Positions 22,650 through 34,327 of a stretch of 64,000 nt of DNA are shown here, piece by piece (within the stretch, counting starts at the first letter, position 1; each line of letters begins with the position of its first letter). The position numbers were made by a program, and so were the translations under genes. This DNA comes from Prosopocoilus inquinatus (Eukaryota > Arthropoda > Insecta > Coleoptera > Lucanidae). The stretch is from positions 26,433,946-26,497,945 of the forward strand of contig CM069874.1 of assembly GCA_036172665.1 (NCBI GenBank), read 5' to 3'. Under the pieces are notes generated by a model that did not search any database, had not been told where the DNA came from, and saw only the letters and a list, made by a program, of their open reading frames with translations.

Positions 22650-23819
22650 TACAGGGTATCTCTAAATTCCATGGAAACGGCTTAACCACTGATTCCTGGG
22701 CTCAAAATAAGACGATTTAATCAAACTTACCTATATCCGCAATGGTCTCGTTAAGTCGGTATTCTTCTTCAAAGTTCTTAAAGAGAAAGTTAATTTTTCG
22801 TATAACAGGAACGCCTGAACCGATTTGAATGAAACTTGGTATGAGATCCCACAAGAAGGTAGGTCTCATTTACAGGTGGTTTCAGTTACTCGCAGTGAAC
22901 CACTAACGTGAAAAACAGGGTGGTCACTACACGTATCTTACTGTAACTCTTTTGAGGTTAGGAAAATAACTTTAGCTAATAAATTTTTAGGAAGAAGCAC
23001 TCGAGAGGAAACTTTTTCGTGTCTTTATAACTTTTGATATTTCTTACGGTTTAGTCACAAAATAAGAAAATGTTAATGACCGCAGCATTTTTTATTGAAA
23101 ATTTACTGCTTTTTGACTGCTTAATTTATTTATTTTGAGAAAAAGTAATTAATTAGTAAGCTATATTAGGCATTTGTTTTTTTTTGTTTACAGGCTGCCA
23201 ACTTGAAATTCCAAATAAAATCATTTTGAAAAAAATACATTTTAGTCATTTAGATTTCTTTATTTTCTGACTAAACCATTACAGATAGCAAAGTTGGCAA
23301 AGATACATAAAAGGATACTAATCAATAACTCTTTCCGAAAATGAATTAGTTATACACCTAGAAGGCACTGCAGCATACCCGTTTTCCATAAGTAACTCTG
23401 CAGCCATTTAAATTTTCTTATTTTGTGACAAAACCGTAAAAAATATCAAAAATTACGAAGACACGGCAAAGCTTCCTATCGGGTGCTTCTTTCTAAAAAA
23501 ATATTAATTAAAGTTATCTTCCTAACCTCAAAAAAGTTATAGTAAGATATGTGTTGTGGCAACCCTGTTTCACACACTAGTGGTTAACCGCAAGTAACTG
23601 AAACTACCTGTAAATGTGACTTACCTTCTTGTGAAACCTCATACTAAATTTTATCCAAATCAGTTTAGGCGTTCCACTGTTATAAGAAAAATTAACTTTA
23701 TCGTCAAGAATTTTAAAGAAGAATACTGGCTTAACGGGCCATTATGGATGTAGATAAGTTTAGTTAAATCGCCTTATCTTGAGCCCAGGAATTTAGTGAC
23801 AGCCTGTATATTCGTTATA
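22650..23819. mobile_element. 1.17-kb foldback/long-TIR element, TACAGG ends
   Basis: The two halves are inverted copies over roughly 500 bp: CCTGGGCTCAAAATAAGACG near 22706 faces CGCCTTATCTTGAGCCCAGG near 23770, and the match continues inward through CTCATTTACAGGTGGTTTCA and beyond. The ends read TACAGGGTATCTCTAAATTC and its counterpart GGAATTTAGTGACAGCCTGTA, with TA at both borders, as in Tc1/mariner-type MITEs. The arms differ by many substitutions, so it is old. No transposase frame. Confidence 0.7.
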
Positions 23820-24028
23820 AATCAAGCAAATGTTTTTTTTTTGCCCCTTGCAAACTCAATCCGGAGACATTATATATTTCTTGCTACAAAAATTGTAGCG
23901 AGACATGTCTTTCACCTATAAAAAGAAATTTTTACTACAAAAATCCTATGATGTTTATACTTAACATATTGTATACACTAAATATTTACTCCAGATATTT
24001 TAACAGGCACATCAATTTATTTACACGG

Positions 24029-24417
24029 TAAAAATTTCTTACTCTGTATAATATTAAATTTTAGGATATAAACTATAAAATCAGGAAAGGGCTAATTTTG
24101 ATAGAAATTAACATTAAAAAAATGTAATAATTTAATTAAATGTTGAGCTTTATTAACTAGCGGTTAAATACAATGCTTCTTCTTCTTTTTATATGTAATA
24201 ACAATTACATATAAAAAGAAGTCGCAAGTGAAATGGACAAACATTTCGACTAGCTGTAGATAATGCAAGGCATTGTATTTAACCTCTAGTTAATAAAGCT
24301 CAACATTTAATTAAATTATTACATTTTTTTAATGTTAATTTCTATCAAAATTAGCCCTTTCCTGATTTTATAGTTTATATCCTAAAACTTAATATTACAC
24401 AGAGTAAGAAATTTTTA
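24029..24417. repeat. Near-perfect 148-bp inverted repeat with a second hairpin in its loop
   Basis: 24029-24176 pairs with 24270-24417 with no indels and few mismatches. The 93-nt loop contains another perfect hairpin of 17-bp arms (24182-24198 with 24205-24221, CTTCTTTTTATATGTAA). A short palindrome GGTAATTGTTATTACC adjoins at 24418. No coding. The high arm identity suggests recent origin or gene-conversion upkeep. Confidence 0.8.
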
Positions 24418-24439
24418 GGTAATTGTTATTACCTAATAT

Positions 24440-25357
24440 CCTCGTCTTTTTTATTATGTCAACCATGTGTTCGTATTTTTTTATATTATCTGTACATATC
24501 AGCCTATACATATAAAGAAAATAATCTGAAATTTATGGAATACTTCCCACATCACAGATTCTGTTTCTACAGCTAATATAAAGATAATATCCTCAACAAA
24601 TCTCCAAATTTGGTGAGGAGAGTATTGTCTGCTTCATTTCAAACAAAAAATTCCTAACTTATAAGTGTTCGTGTATACTGAAAATTGCAAGTGAGCAGTT
24701 GATATACGTCTATAAACTTATTACGATAAGAGATTTCTTGATTTATTTATTTCTAAACTATTGACACTTTCACTAACATACTTTTTGTTATTAGTGTCAG
24801 AATGCTACAAACAAATAACCGCTTAAGAATAAATTTAAGTATTTAAAAAAGTCCCACTTGCTGTTTTGTGAGTCCGCAAATATAAACTAACCATCATTAT
24901 TCTAAATAAAAATCGATATATTAATATTTTTGCTAAAGCATTTTAGAATTGGAGCTTTCGTTTACATTGCAAATACACTGTTTTTTTAATATTATATTTT
25001 ATTCTTGGAAAACAATTAATAAATGTTTCTAATTTATTTTATTTTTTTCTGGGTGAACGTTCTTACACTGTAATTTCATTCTAATGTCAAATAGATGTAA
25101 TTTCTATTAAAAATATTGTTGTTTATTTTACGGTCATATACTTGGATTAATTTTTTCCGTGTTACACTTGCAAATAATAAATTTGTTGTCCTCTACTCCA
25201 GACCGAAGTTCCACTTTTACACTATTCTTTTTGTGTATAACCCAGGTTTTGTATGGTTTTTTAATATATTTTGGACAAAATTTGCTATAATTTGTAAAAT
25301 GGCTTTTTGTAGTGCAACTATGAAATATCCGGAATGCTGCAACCGCAATTTTGACGT
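24440..25357. other. Unannotated AT-rich DNA
   Basis: No gene recognised. An 85-codon plus frame at 25116-25373 is hydrophobic and low in complexity and runs into the duplicated block, so I treat it as chance. Confidence 0.35.
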
Positions 25358-25976
25358 ATTTAATGTGTCATAATATCGCTGTAGAAGTAAATAAGTACTG
25401 GAACTAAATGCTTTTCACAAGACTTAACAATAAACTTCTTTCTGGAAAAGCTAGTTGTCTACTAATAGAAGAATATTTTTAAGCAAACGATGTTTTTGAT
25501 AAATAGCTCCTATACAATAAATGATGAGTTTTGTTTTCACCTGTTAAGTATTTATCTTTACTTGGGTATAAGACGTTAGCTTTGAACAAAACTCAAAACA
25601 AAAGTAAATTTCAAACGACAGCTACTGAAACTACTTCTTCGTAGAGCAGCAGTATCTGGACTGTGGTAGTGCTTGTCCAAAGAACGTTTTATTACTTATA
25701 TCTTATTTTTGTAACTTTATTTATTGTTCGTACTGGGTATAGACCAACTAAATTTAGGCATTTTTTACCATACACACTTTTTGTTTTTGTTTTCCTCTGT
25801 TATCAATTTTGTTCTTAATTCATTAAATGACTTTCATATTTGACATACAACTTGACATTTCTGAAACTGGAAAATGATTTACCGAATTGGGAAACATAAT
25901 TGACAAATGGAGAAAACCAAAAGAAAAGATGATATATCTCCAGATATCTACTTTACTACCTAGTTAAAGTCAAACG
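25358..25976 (+). repeat. 619-bp duplicated block, copy A
   Basis: The block from TAATGTGTCATAATATCGCT to TAGTTAAAGTCAAACG is repeated 2,390 bp downstream at 27748-28366. One difference noticed is G to C in GAATTGGGAAAC versus GAATTGGCAAAC. No coding content recognised. Confidence 0.9.
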
Positions 25977-27633
25977 TTTGTTTTGCGTATGATCTAAGTA
26001 GTTAATTTCAAATATAGTTCTCATCTAAAAAGCGCACCCACCTAATGACAACATAAAACTGAAATGATCACTGGGCCGAATTTGGTTCGGGTTAAAGCCG
26101 AGAAGGGCATATATCAGAGAACGGGCTCTCATGTGAAGCCCCGACTGAAGTTCCCGTTATCCCTCGAGTAAACCGGCACTGATTACTTCGCTCTAGCGGT
26201 GTCATAAAGGCACCTGCTCCCGGCTCTGTGATGATGTATTACGTTCAAAACATGCCCCTTGCATACCGACTGTTATAATACGCAAACGTACCTCCAATAT
26301 AAGAAAGTATATTAAGCCTACGTCAGAATATCGTGAGTTATGACGTCGAAGCGAGGCGAAGGAACATCTTGATATATACCTGAAGATTTAAGATGCTTGA
26401 AAATTCTGTCACTACCTACGCGGTGGATTTTAGGCTTGAGGAATTGAGAACTTTTATTGTTCCCCTAAGCATCATCACAATAACTACATCCATTCGAAAT
26501 TATTATCTTCAACTTGAAAGCCGCAAGTCTATTGCAGAGAAGCATTAAATGTGAGAGGCTGAAAAAATGTTCTACACTTTATGATTTATTGAATTCCGCC
26601 GAGAAAATTTTACCGTTAGTTATAATGATTTTCTTTTTCAAATATAATATCAGTGATATAATACATACATGCAGATTATTTTATGCAGTATGTAAGTTTG
26701 TATGAGAGCAAACACAATGAAAAGATATCTAATGAATTTGTCTTATTGGAATAACATTTTCATTCCTACGGTACTGGAACAATAGGCTCAAAAAGAATTA
26801 ACGAATGCATGGGTATATTCTAAATTAATCTATAAGCGAATAACAGTATTGTGTGTCGCGAACAACGCCAAGACAAAGCAAGCGGCTTTAGGTGTCCTCA
26901 CTCAACTGTCTCTGTCTTGACTGTATACAGTCCAATATAACTCCTTGCTCTCAAACAATGCTGTTACATAGGGTGTAAGACAATCGGTATAACCTTCAGT
27001 AAGTATTTATATTTTACTTAGTTAAAATAAATAATAAATGAACAGCAAATCTCAAATTATTTAGACAATAACAAATACACATCGCTCCAAATCTAAAAGT
27101 AGTCATTCTTGTGTGCTGACGTGTGTTTATTATGCCTAATTTTTAAACATTAACTTGATTATGTTGTAAATCAATGTTTATATAAATAAAAGGTTTTTTT
27201 TGACAAGTAATAGCTTCATTGATAAACCAAGTCTTACTTAAAAATTTAATTAATTTTACTTAATGAATGTATTGTATAACACACAAAACAGCGACATCCT
27301 ACGATCGCTTTTTGACCTGACAAATAATAACAAAAACAATGACTACTTTTATTTTATATTTCCGTAATATACTTTTCAAATGAGATAAATTCTGATCCTA
27401 TTATTCTTATTCATACCCTTTCTTTATAACTGGTCGGAAGTAAATAAAATTTCCGGTGTCAATTTCCCGCAAAACCAATTAGTTATACCTGCTTTATCTC
27501 TGGCCAAACAACCCTTTCCCGGGGTGGATTAAAGAAGCCCATCTCGCAATTCGATGCCGGTGATTAATACACTTTTCTTAAAACGATCTTGTTTCGGTAA
27601 TCCCGTTACAGGGCCTGAAAGTGTAATTTGTTG
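25977..27633. other. Unannotated DNA between the duplicated blocks
   Basis: No gene recognised. About 26060-26260 is a GC-richer patch (GGTTCGGGTTAAAGCCGAG, then TCGAGTAAACCGGCACTG) with no long ORF and no tRNA fold that I could draw. Repeat R3 copy 3 lies at 27286-27325. Confidence 0.35.
27286..27325 (-). repeat. Dispersed repeat R3, copy 3
   Basis: ACAGCGACATCCTACGATCG followed by CTTTTTGACCTGACA matches the antisense of the 12.9-kb copy and the sense of the 15.9-kb copy. The match ends abruptly after CTGACA. Confidence 0.65.
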
Positions 27634-27746
27634 GGCAAATATCGGATGGCGCTAATAAATATAGATTATTTTATTATTTAGGAAAAACGAGCAGTCCTTA
27701 GAGCTTTAATTAACAAGTTTTAAAGATTAAGAATTCAAAGGAAATC
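27634..27746 (+). repeat. 113-bp repeat B, left copy
   Basis: Begins GGCAAATATCGGATGGCGCT. Repeated at 28366-28478 with about two or three substitutions. The two copies flank the duplicated 619-bp block. Confidence 0.9.
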
Positions 27747-27747
27747 A

Positions 27748-28366
27748 ATTTAATGTGTCATAATATCGCTGTAGAAGTAAATAAGTACTGGAACTAAATG
27801 CTTTTCACAAGACTTAACAATAAACTTCTTTCTGGAAAAGCTAGTTGTCTACTAATAGAAGAATATTTTTAAGCAAACGATGTTTTTGATAAATAGCTCC
27901 TATACAATAAATGATGAGTTTTGTTTTCACCTGTTAAGTATTTATCTTTACTTGGGTATAAGACGTTAGCTTTGAACAAAACTCAAAACAAAAGTAAATT
28001 TCAAACGACAGCTACTGAAACTACTTCTTCGTAGAGCAGCAGTATCTGGACTGTGGTAGTGCTTGTCCAAAGAACGTTTTATTACTTATATCTTATTTTT
28101 GTAACTTTATTTATTGTTCGTACTGGGTATAGACCAACTAAATTTAGGCATTTTTTACCATACACACTTTTTGTTTTTGTTTTCCTCTGTTATCAATTTT
28201 GTTCTTAATTCATTAAATGACTTTCATATTTGACATACAACTTGACATTTCTGAAACTGGAAAATGATTTACCGAATTGGCAAACATAATTGACAAATGG
28301 AGAAAACCAAAAGAAAAGATGATATATCTCCAGATATCTACTTTACTACCTAGTTAAAGTCAAACG
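27748..28366 (+). repeat. 619-bp duplicated block, copy A'
   Basis: Nearly identical to 25358-25976. It sits exactly between the two copies of the 113-bp repeat B, so the insertion created a 113-bp flanking duplication. Short shared bases (ATT at the left, G at the right) are present at the junctions. Confidence 0.9.
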
Positions 28367-28478
28367 GCAAATATCGGATGGCGCTAATAAATATAGATTA
28401 TTTTATTATTTAGGAAAAACGAGCAGTCCTTAGAGCTTTAATTAACAAGTTTTAAAGATTAAGAATTTAAAGCAAATC
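28366..28478 (+). repeat. 113-bp repeat B, right copy
   Basis: Matches 27634-27746. It is immediately followed by unique sequence. Confidence 0.9.
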
Positions 28479-29160
28479 TGTTTTCGTTTTTGCACTTCAT
28501 GATCTTATTACTTCTTGTTATACATATTACATATACATAAGTTAGAAAATAACAGTTTTAAATTTTCTGTTGTTTACTTTAATTTTCTTTCTTTCTTCGT
28601 TATGATTTTACACTATTCTGAATGACTAATTTTATTCTTGAGTTTTCATAAAAAATGATTATAAAAGTTTTTGCTTGTCGTAAAACTCCCAAAAATATTA
28701 TCGGAAATAATAAATTCCAACTAACAGCTGAGAACAACTGAAAATTTCTAAAATATGGCAAAGTCTGAAAAGTTTTCACGTTAGCCGGTATTGTCAGTGT
28801 CATGAATTTGAAGGTCTGCTTTGGCATGCAATAAAGACTTGTTAAGTTTTAAATAAATTACTCTTCTACGTAAAGGTAGGCGCGGCGTTACGGAAGAAGC
28901 CATTGAAAACACTGCAGATGCATGATCCTCATTTTACGTTTCCTTCGTTTTCTTTCTGTTTAACTCCGATCCCGTTTCCTCCATTTTCTTAAATAGTTTT
29001 TTAAGTGCATTTACCGTGACTCACATCGGAAAAATCTCAATTCTGAAGTTATATGAAAAATTTCCAACGCCGTAACATCTAATTAAATAAATTCGCTGTT
29101 CTAGAGTTAATATTTTTTACTGAAAAGATTAAATTAATTACGTTTACCGATGTGAGTAAC
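28479..29160. other. Unannotated DNA
   Basis: No gene recognised. Confidence 0.4.
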
Positions 29161-29349
29161 AGATAATATGAAACAAATAAAAAAAAACTTTTTAAAACGA
29201 GGTAAAAGAGTAATTTATTGACTTACTTGACGTTTCGCAAATATAATTATTTGTTTTATATTTGCGAAACGTCAAGAAAGTCAAGAAAGTCAATAAATTA
29301 CTCTTTTAGCTCGTTTTAAAAAGTATTTTTTATTTATTTCATATTCTCT
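29161..29349. repeat. Palindrome of two PLE-like 3' tails
   Basis: Left and right halves are inverted copies (AACTTTTTAAAACGAGGTAA at 29190 versus TAGCTCGTTTTAAAAAGTAT near 29308), with a small duplication in the right arm. Each half begins on its own strand with ATATTTGCGAAACGTCAAG, that is, a stem II 3' strand, the GAAA box and GUC of a hammerhead, but the CUGANGA half is missing from both. I infer two truncated PLE 3' ends joined head to head. Confidence 0.5.
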
Positions 29350-30394
29350 GCAATTCTTACAATGAAGAACTACCCAAAAATTAATGATGTGACTAACATT
29401 ATCAGGTAATGTGATTTTACTCAAAAATTTTCGAACTTTGCCTCATTTTATAAAGCAGAAACAGAATTTTCAATTTGTCTCAGTTATTATTCAGAATTTA
29501 ACAGTTCCTTTAAAGTTTCTTGGGGTTTTAAGATAAGCAATCAGTTTCTTTGAAAACTCATAAATGAAAATGTTTTTCCTATTGTGAACCATGTGCGTGG
29601 GCACAGTGTATAATGTGCCTTATGTACTATAATTCTAGATTTAGAAAGTATACCAAAGCACGGGGCACGTCAGTGCAACAGAAAAATTTAGAAACTTGTT
29701 TATTCATTTCACGTTTGGGTGAGGGTGCTGAATTTGATGCTATATTGTCATTTAACGTCTTTTAGTAAACATAAAACAGTGGTCTTGTGCATGTATTAAA
29801 TGATTTTATAAAAATATTGACTCCGCGACAACTGCACGAAAGTTATTTTGCAATCTCTTCAATATTTCACATCTTGGGCATTTAGCATCTGTTCACGCTA
29901 TTAATTTATTAAAAAGTTTGAGGAGACTAGGTTTTTATTAAATTTAAAACTAAAATATAAAAATTTAAAAGATAAAGGAGTAGAGTAAAGAGAACTCTTT
30001 CTGAACCACATCTTTCCAAAAATTATTTGGCCAGCTAGATATCCTAATTTTTCTGCAGATTTTTTTGTTTGGGGTTTGCTCAAGAGCAAGGTGAATATTG
30101 AAAGACCGCAAGCGTTAGCGGTACTAAAATTAAAGAGAAGAAGTTGCACGTATGATATGGTTATTAATGAGTAAGGCTGCTTAGATCGTAATGGTGTCCA
30201 TTTCAAAGAGATTTAAAAATAAAAAACAATAAAGCGGCATGTCTTATTGCGTGCTCCGATTTTCAGAAACAATAATCATGAAACTCTAACCCAACTTTCT
30301 GATGTCCATATATTTTTAGTGATACTTACAGAAATGCCCCCTTAACATGGCCTAGTCGTGAATGCATATTACTAATGATTTTGTAATTCGTCAC
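29350..30394. other. Unannotated DNA
   Basis: No gene recognised. A 101-codon minus frame (29901-30206) shows no domain. Confidence 0.35.
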
Positions 30395-30404
30395 ATATAT
30401 TTCA

Positions 30405-30590
30405 GTAAAATTCTTGCGGCAATGACCTTAATGCAGCCTGATACATCTTTAAACAAACCCTCCACGACGACCTCAATATTCCATTCGTCAAAGATATTAT
30501 AAAAGAACGAAGTAGAACATACCATGAGGTTTGTAATATATAACAATCCTCCTCTTCAACCGCTCCTGTAAGAACAAGACAGTAGAAGAC
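30405..30590 (+). pseudogene. Jockey/CR1-like LINE ORF2 C-terminal scrap
   Basis: The plus strand encodes NDLNAA, a stop, YIFKQTLHDDLNIPFVKDII, then KERSRTYHEVCNI. After a frame change it reads NNPPLQPLL. This matches the conserved end of many LINE RT proteins (NAPWYI.N.TLH.DL.IPFV, then a helix and H.NPL..L). Only about 60 residues remain, with one stop and one frameshift. Confidence 0.6.
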
Positions 30591-31820
30591 TAGAAAGATA
30601 CTAATGTCGAATTCATGAAAGAATATATGCACGTCATGTACGGTGTATCTCAAGTGTTCCGGAACAAAATCGCCGAACTTTTGTTTCGAAGTCTAGTACT
30701 CACTTGGATACAATTGTTTCGAAACAGTTGCTAGCCTGTTGTGATGTACCTCGAATGTTGTGGGACAAAAATCTTAGAATTATTGTTACCCATTTCAAAT
30801 GGGAAAGTCTGAGTACGAACTAGGCTTAGGCCTAGTACATATGATTTAACCTAATTTATCTATCATTTCTGTTATAACCTATAAAAGCAACTTGAGAAGC
30901 ATACTTTGAGAAAAAGAACTACGCAATAATTTAAGTATTGCACATCTAATGTTTTCAAGGTAAGTAAGAGCTTTTCGAAATTTCAAGTTTTTGCTGCAAT
31001 AAAATCTTTCGACCTCATTATCTCGAAAACGGTTAATCTGACGAAGATGGAACTCGTTCATTTCTAGTACAATTTTATTTGCACTTTTCATTTCTTTTAT
31101 CAGTAATCTTTAAAAAATGACAATAAGTAACTTATTTCCTAAAATGATAACCTACTTCCTCGGATCTACGCCACTGATGAAGAACGTTCAATTTTCCATA
31201 CGATATATCTCTGTATTTCACTTATACTGCTTGTCAAATTTCAACAATCTACCTCAAACCGTTCCAGATATATTTGAGAAAATATTCTTTTCAAGTTATC
31301 CCTTTAGGAAGTTATACCTCAGGAACTAAAGAGTTTTGTATGGGAATAAATTAGGTTAAATTGTAACATTTTAATGTGGTCTATACATGGTATAATTATT
31401 GTCATCTTATTCGATAACATCATATGTATCTATTTATTTTTTTATTCGATTTTTACACTCTACTAAAAAGACGTCCTACAAGGCTACAAGCAAACTGTAC
31501 AATGGAAACTTTAGTTTTTTTTTTGAGACCACATTAAAAAGAAACAGCAGAGCTGATAAAATACGAAGGTGATGGATTATGAGCGAGATTTATCGAATTT
31601 ATGATCTTCATCTTCTTTTTTCTCCCACGTCCAAATGTTGCACAACACTGTTTCAAGTTTCCCTTTTGAAATGGGAAACAAAAATTCTGCGATTTTGACA
31701 CTCGAGGTATATTTATTTCCGTATTTCCGTGTTGTTTGGTTAGCTCTTATTTGTAAGGTTTTTCTAACGGTTAAGTTTAGATATTTACTTATTCATTTAT
31801 ATTTACTTACATTTAGATAT
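30591..31820. other. Unannotated DNA with a diffuse dispersed repeat
   Basis: No gene recognised. A stretch near 30655-30760 (GTTTCGAAACAGTTGCTAGC, GTGATGTACCTCGA) resembles the reverse complement of about 36515-36605 and, more weakly, 31640-31710. This suggests an old unclassified repeat. Confidence 0.35.
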
Positions 31821-32076
31821 ATACAGGGTGTCCCAGAGCGCCGTAAAAGTTCCATAACTTTCTTGCTATTCCAGGTATCGACTCAAATTTCTTTTGTATA
31901 ATAGAAGCGCTTTCATTGCACATTTTTAAATTATTTTCGTTTATATACAGAGTGTCCAAGTTTTATAAAAATATTAAAGTTACGTTTTTTTTAATTGAAA
32001 CACCCCATTTTGACTTCATTTTTTAATTCTACACTAAATTTTTCGTGAAATTTATTTGAATTAGTTATTGAGAAAA
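31821..32076. repeat. TACAGGGTGTCC-type MITE fragment
   Basis: TATACAGGGTGTCCCAGAGC at 31823 and a second similar word, TATACAGAGTGTCC, at about 31944 are ends of a widespread arthropod MITE type. The PLE1 palindrome interrupts the downstream sequence. Confidence 0.4.
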
Positions 32077-32091
32077 TACTAATTTTTAGAT
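32077..32091 (+). repeat. PLE1 target-site duplication, left
   Basis: tactaatttttagat, identical to 34328-34342 on the other side of the PLE1 palindrome. Confidence 0.85.
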
Positions 32092-32171
32092 AATCACAAA
32101 GCAACACAAAACCTGTGGCTGTAATCCAAATAAATAGTGAGAAAACCCCTCGACCACATTAATTCACTGAA

Positions 32172-32214
32172 AGCGAATACGTATTTCGGTAACGAAGTTA
32201 CCATCTTCAGCGCT
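32172..32214 (-). ncRNA. Hammerhead-ribozyme motif H3' (PLE1, left arm)
   Basis: Mirror copy of the motif at 34244-34286: CUGAAGA, stem II GGUAAC/GUUACC, GAAA, palindromic stem III strand and the AGCG/CGCU stem I all read on the minus strand. Confidence 0.65.
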
Positions 32215-32330
32215 AAACTGATATTAAACTTTAAAACAACAAATAAACTAAACTAGACTAGCCGCACTCCCCCCCTCACTTTCTTTGTACCGTATTATGC
32301 ATGCAAAGCAAACCGGGCTTCTTCGAAAAT

Positions 32331-33160
32331 CTAAAGGTCGAAGAGGCAAGAAGCGGTCGGCCCGGACTTCTCAAAATTCATTAATCTATTCCTATTTTTG
32401 TGAATCTCCAAGCTTTCGAAAGAATCTAGGTTTGTTTTGTTATTAATTTGTTTGATTAAATCTATTTTATTTACCGAATGATTGTTTTCAAGCATGTGTA
32501 AGGCAACACTGGATTTATCAAAGCGTTTGTATTTTAAATGAGCCAAGTGTTCTTTGAATCTAATTTTTAAGGATCTTTTTGTTTGCCCTACATAAATTTG
32601 ATCACAATTTTTACAACTAATTTTATATATACCTGATTTATCCTCCGAATCTACTTTATCTTTTGGATTTCCCAGCAACGATTTTAAGCTGTTATTGTTG
32701 GTGTAAACTATTCTTAAACCTAATTTTTTAAAAATTGTATTCAACCCTTTAGTATATTGAGGATAAAACGGCATTTTTACAATTTTCTTATAATCTACCT
32801 CACCTATTTTGTCAGATTTTAGTGTGGTTATTTTATTAATCTCTAATTTTTGTTTTTGTTTTCTAATAATGTTATAGATTACATCGGATTGGTAACCATT
32901 GTACGTGGCGATTTTAATAATTTCTTGAAGTTCTTTACTATAATTAACAGTTGATAAAGGGAATGTCAGCATCCTATGCACTAAGAAATTTAAGGCCGCT
33001 AATTTATATTGTTTGCAATGATTTGAATCCGCGGGAATGAATCTATTAACATTAGTAGATTTCCTATAAACGTTAAATTCTAATTTATTACTATTTCTAG
33101 TTACTAATGTGTCTAAAAAGGGTAGTTTATTGTTAGTTTCAATTTCATAGGTAAATTTGA
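32331..33160 (-). pseudogene. PLE1 RT C-terminus and GIY-YIG endonuclease, left copy
   Basis: The frame carries the end of the reverse transcriptase (NKLPFLDTLVTRN, VYRKSTNVNRFIP) and a C-terminal GIY-YIG nuclease: SGIYKISCKNCDQIYVGQTK with the CxxC pair, then the arginine/histidine helix LKIRFKEHL and the later H....H pair (ALHMLENNH). These cysteines and histidines are typical of Penelope-type nucleases. The copy is 5'-truncated just downstream of the YVDD box, so it lacks the RT catalytic centre. It differs from the plus copy by one residue noticed (YQSDV versus YQPDV). Confidence 0.9.
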
Positions 33161-34127
33161 AACGGAACTTAAAGCCTCTTTAGATTATTTCCCTAAAATC
33201 TGGGTGAGATACGTCGATGATATATTTTGTGTTTTTGACCAAAGTAAATGTTCAATAGAGGAATTCCTTAAAAGTTTAAACTCTAAATTCACCACCATCA
33301 AATTTACCTATGAAATTGAAACTAACAATAAACTACCCTTTTTAGACACATTAGTAACTAGAAATAGTAATAAATTAGAATTTAACGTTTATAGGAAATC
33401 TACTAATGTTAATAGATTCATTCCCGCGGATTCAAATCATTGCAAACAATATAAATTAGCGGCCTTAAATTTCTTAGTGCATAGGATGCTGACATTCCCT
33501 TTATCAACTGTTAATTATAGTAAAGAACTTCAAGAAATTATTAAAATCGCCACGTACAATGGTTACCAACCCGATGTAATCTATAACATTATTAGAAAAC
33601 AAAAACAAAAATTAGAGATTAATAAAATAACCACACTAAAATCTGACAAAATAGGTGAGGTAGATTATAAGAAAATTGTAAAAATGCCGTTTTATCCTCA
33701 ATATACTAAAGGGTTGAATACAATTTTTAAAAAATTAGGTTTAAGAATAGTTTACACCAACAATAACAGCTTAAAATCGTTGCTGGGAAATCCAAAAGAT
33801 AAAGTAGATTCGGAGGATAAATCAGGTATATATAAAATTAGTTGTAAAAATTGTGATCAAATTTATGTAGGGCAAACAAAAAGATCCTTAAAAATTAGAT
33901 TCAAAGAACACTTGGCTCATTTAAAATACAAACGCTTTGATAAATCCAGTGTTGCCTTACACATGCTTGAAAACAATCATTCGGTAAATAAAATAGATTT
34001 AATCAAACAAATTAATAACAAAACGAACCTAGATTCTTTCGAAAGCTTGGAGATTCACAAAAATAGGAATAGATTAATGAATTTTGAGAAGTCCGGGCCG
34101 ACCGCTTCTTGCCTCTTCGACCTTTAG
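33161..34127 (+). pseudogene. PLE1 RT (from motif C) and GIY-YIG endonuclease, right copy
   Basis: The readable frame starts before the first Met with ELKASLDYFPKIWVRYVDDI, so the RT motif C (YVDD) is present but all earlier RT motifs are lost. It continues through PFLDTLVTRN, the linker, and a full GIY-YIG nuclease (GIYKISCKNCDQIYVGQTK, LKIRFKEH, LHMLENNHS, then ESLEIHKNRNRLMNF). The frame is open to the TAG at 34127. Without the N-terminal RT it is not functional, although the nuclease domain looks intact. In intact PLEs this nuclease nicks the target for primed reverse transcription. Confidence 0.9.
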
Positions 34128-34243
34128 ATTTTCGAAGAATCCCGGTTTGCTTTGCATGCATAATACGGTACAAAGAAAGTGAGGGGGGGAGTGCGGCTAG
34201 TCTAGTTTAGTTTATTTGTTGTTTTAAAGTTTAATATCAGTTT

Positions 34244-34286
34244 AGCGCTGAAGATGGTAACTTCGTTACCGAAATACGTATTCGCT
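34244..34286 (+). ncRNA. Hammerhead-ribozyme motif H3 (PLE1, right arm)
   Basis: Stem I is AGCG (34244-34247) with CGCU (34283-34286). CUGAAGA is 34248-34254. U34255 is unpaired. Stem II is GGUAAC (34256-34261) with GUUACC (34265-34270), loop UUC. GAAA is 34271-34274. UACGUA (34275-34280), within the palindrome AUACGUAU, forms stem III. Predicted cleavage is after U34282. It lies 117 nt after the ORF stop. The palindromic stem III suits dimeric action. Confidence 0.7.
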
Positions 34287-34327
34287 TTCAGTGAATTAAT
34301 GTGGTCGAGGGGTTTTCTCACTATTTA

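Larger units (their letters stand above)
32092..34327. mobile_element. PLE1: head-to-head palindromic Penelope-like element
   Basis: Two 5'-truncated copies of one PLE face each other. The left copy reads on the minus strand, the right on the plus. The arms pair as position x with 66458 minus x, from 32130/34328 inward to 33160/33298, leaving about 137 nt unpaired (33161-33297) that belongs only to the plus copy. The whole is bounded by a 15-bp direct repeat. The left end has an extra 38 nt (32092-32129) outside the palindrome, reminiscent of the short extension described for Drosophila Penelope. Arms are almost identical, so the insertion is recent. Each arm ends with a hammerhead motif. Confidence 0.9.

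Noticed and set aside
31011..31045. CTGACGA at 31018 as another hammerhead
   Set aside because: No stem II hairpin and no GAAA box at the right distance.
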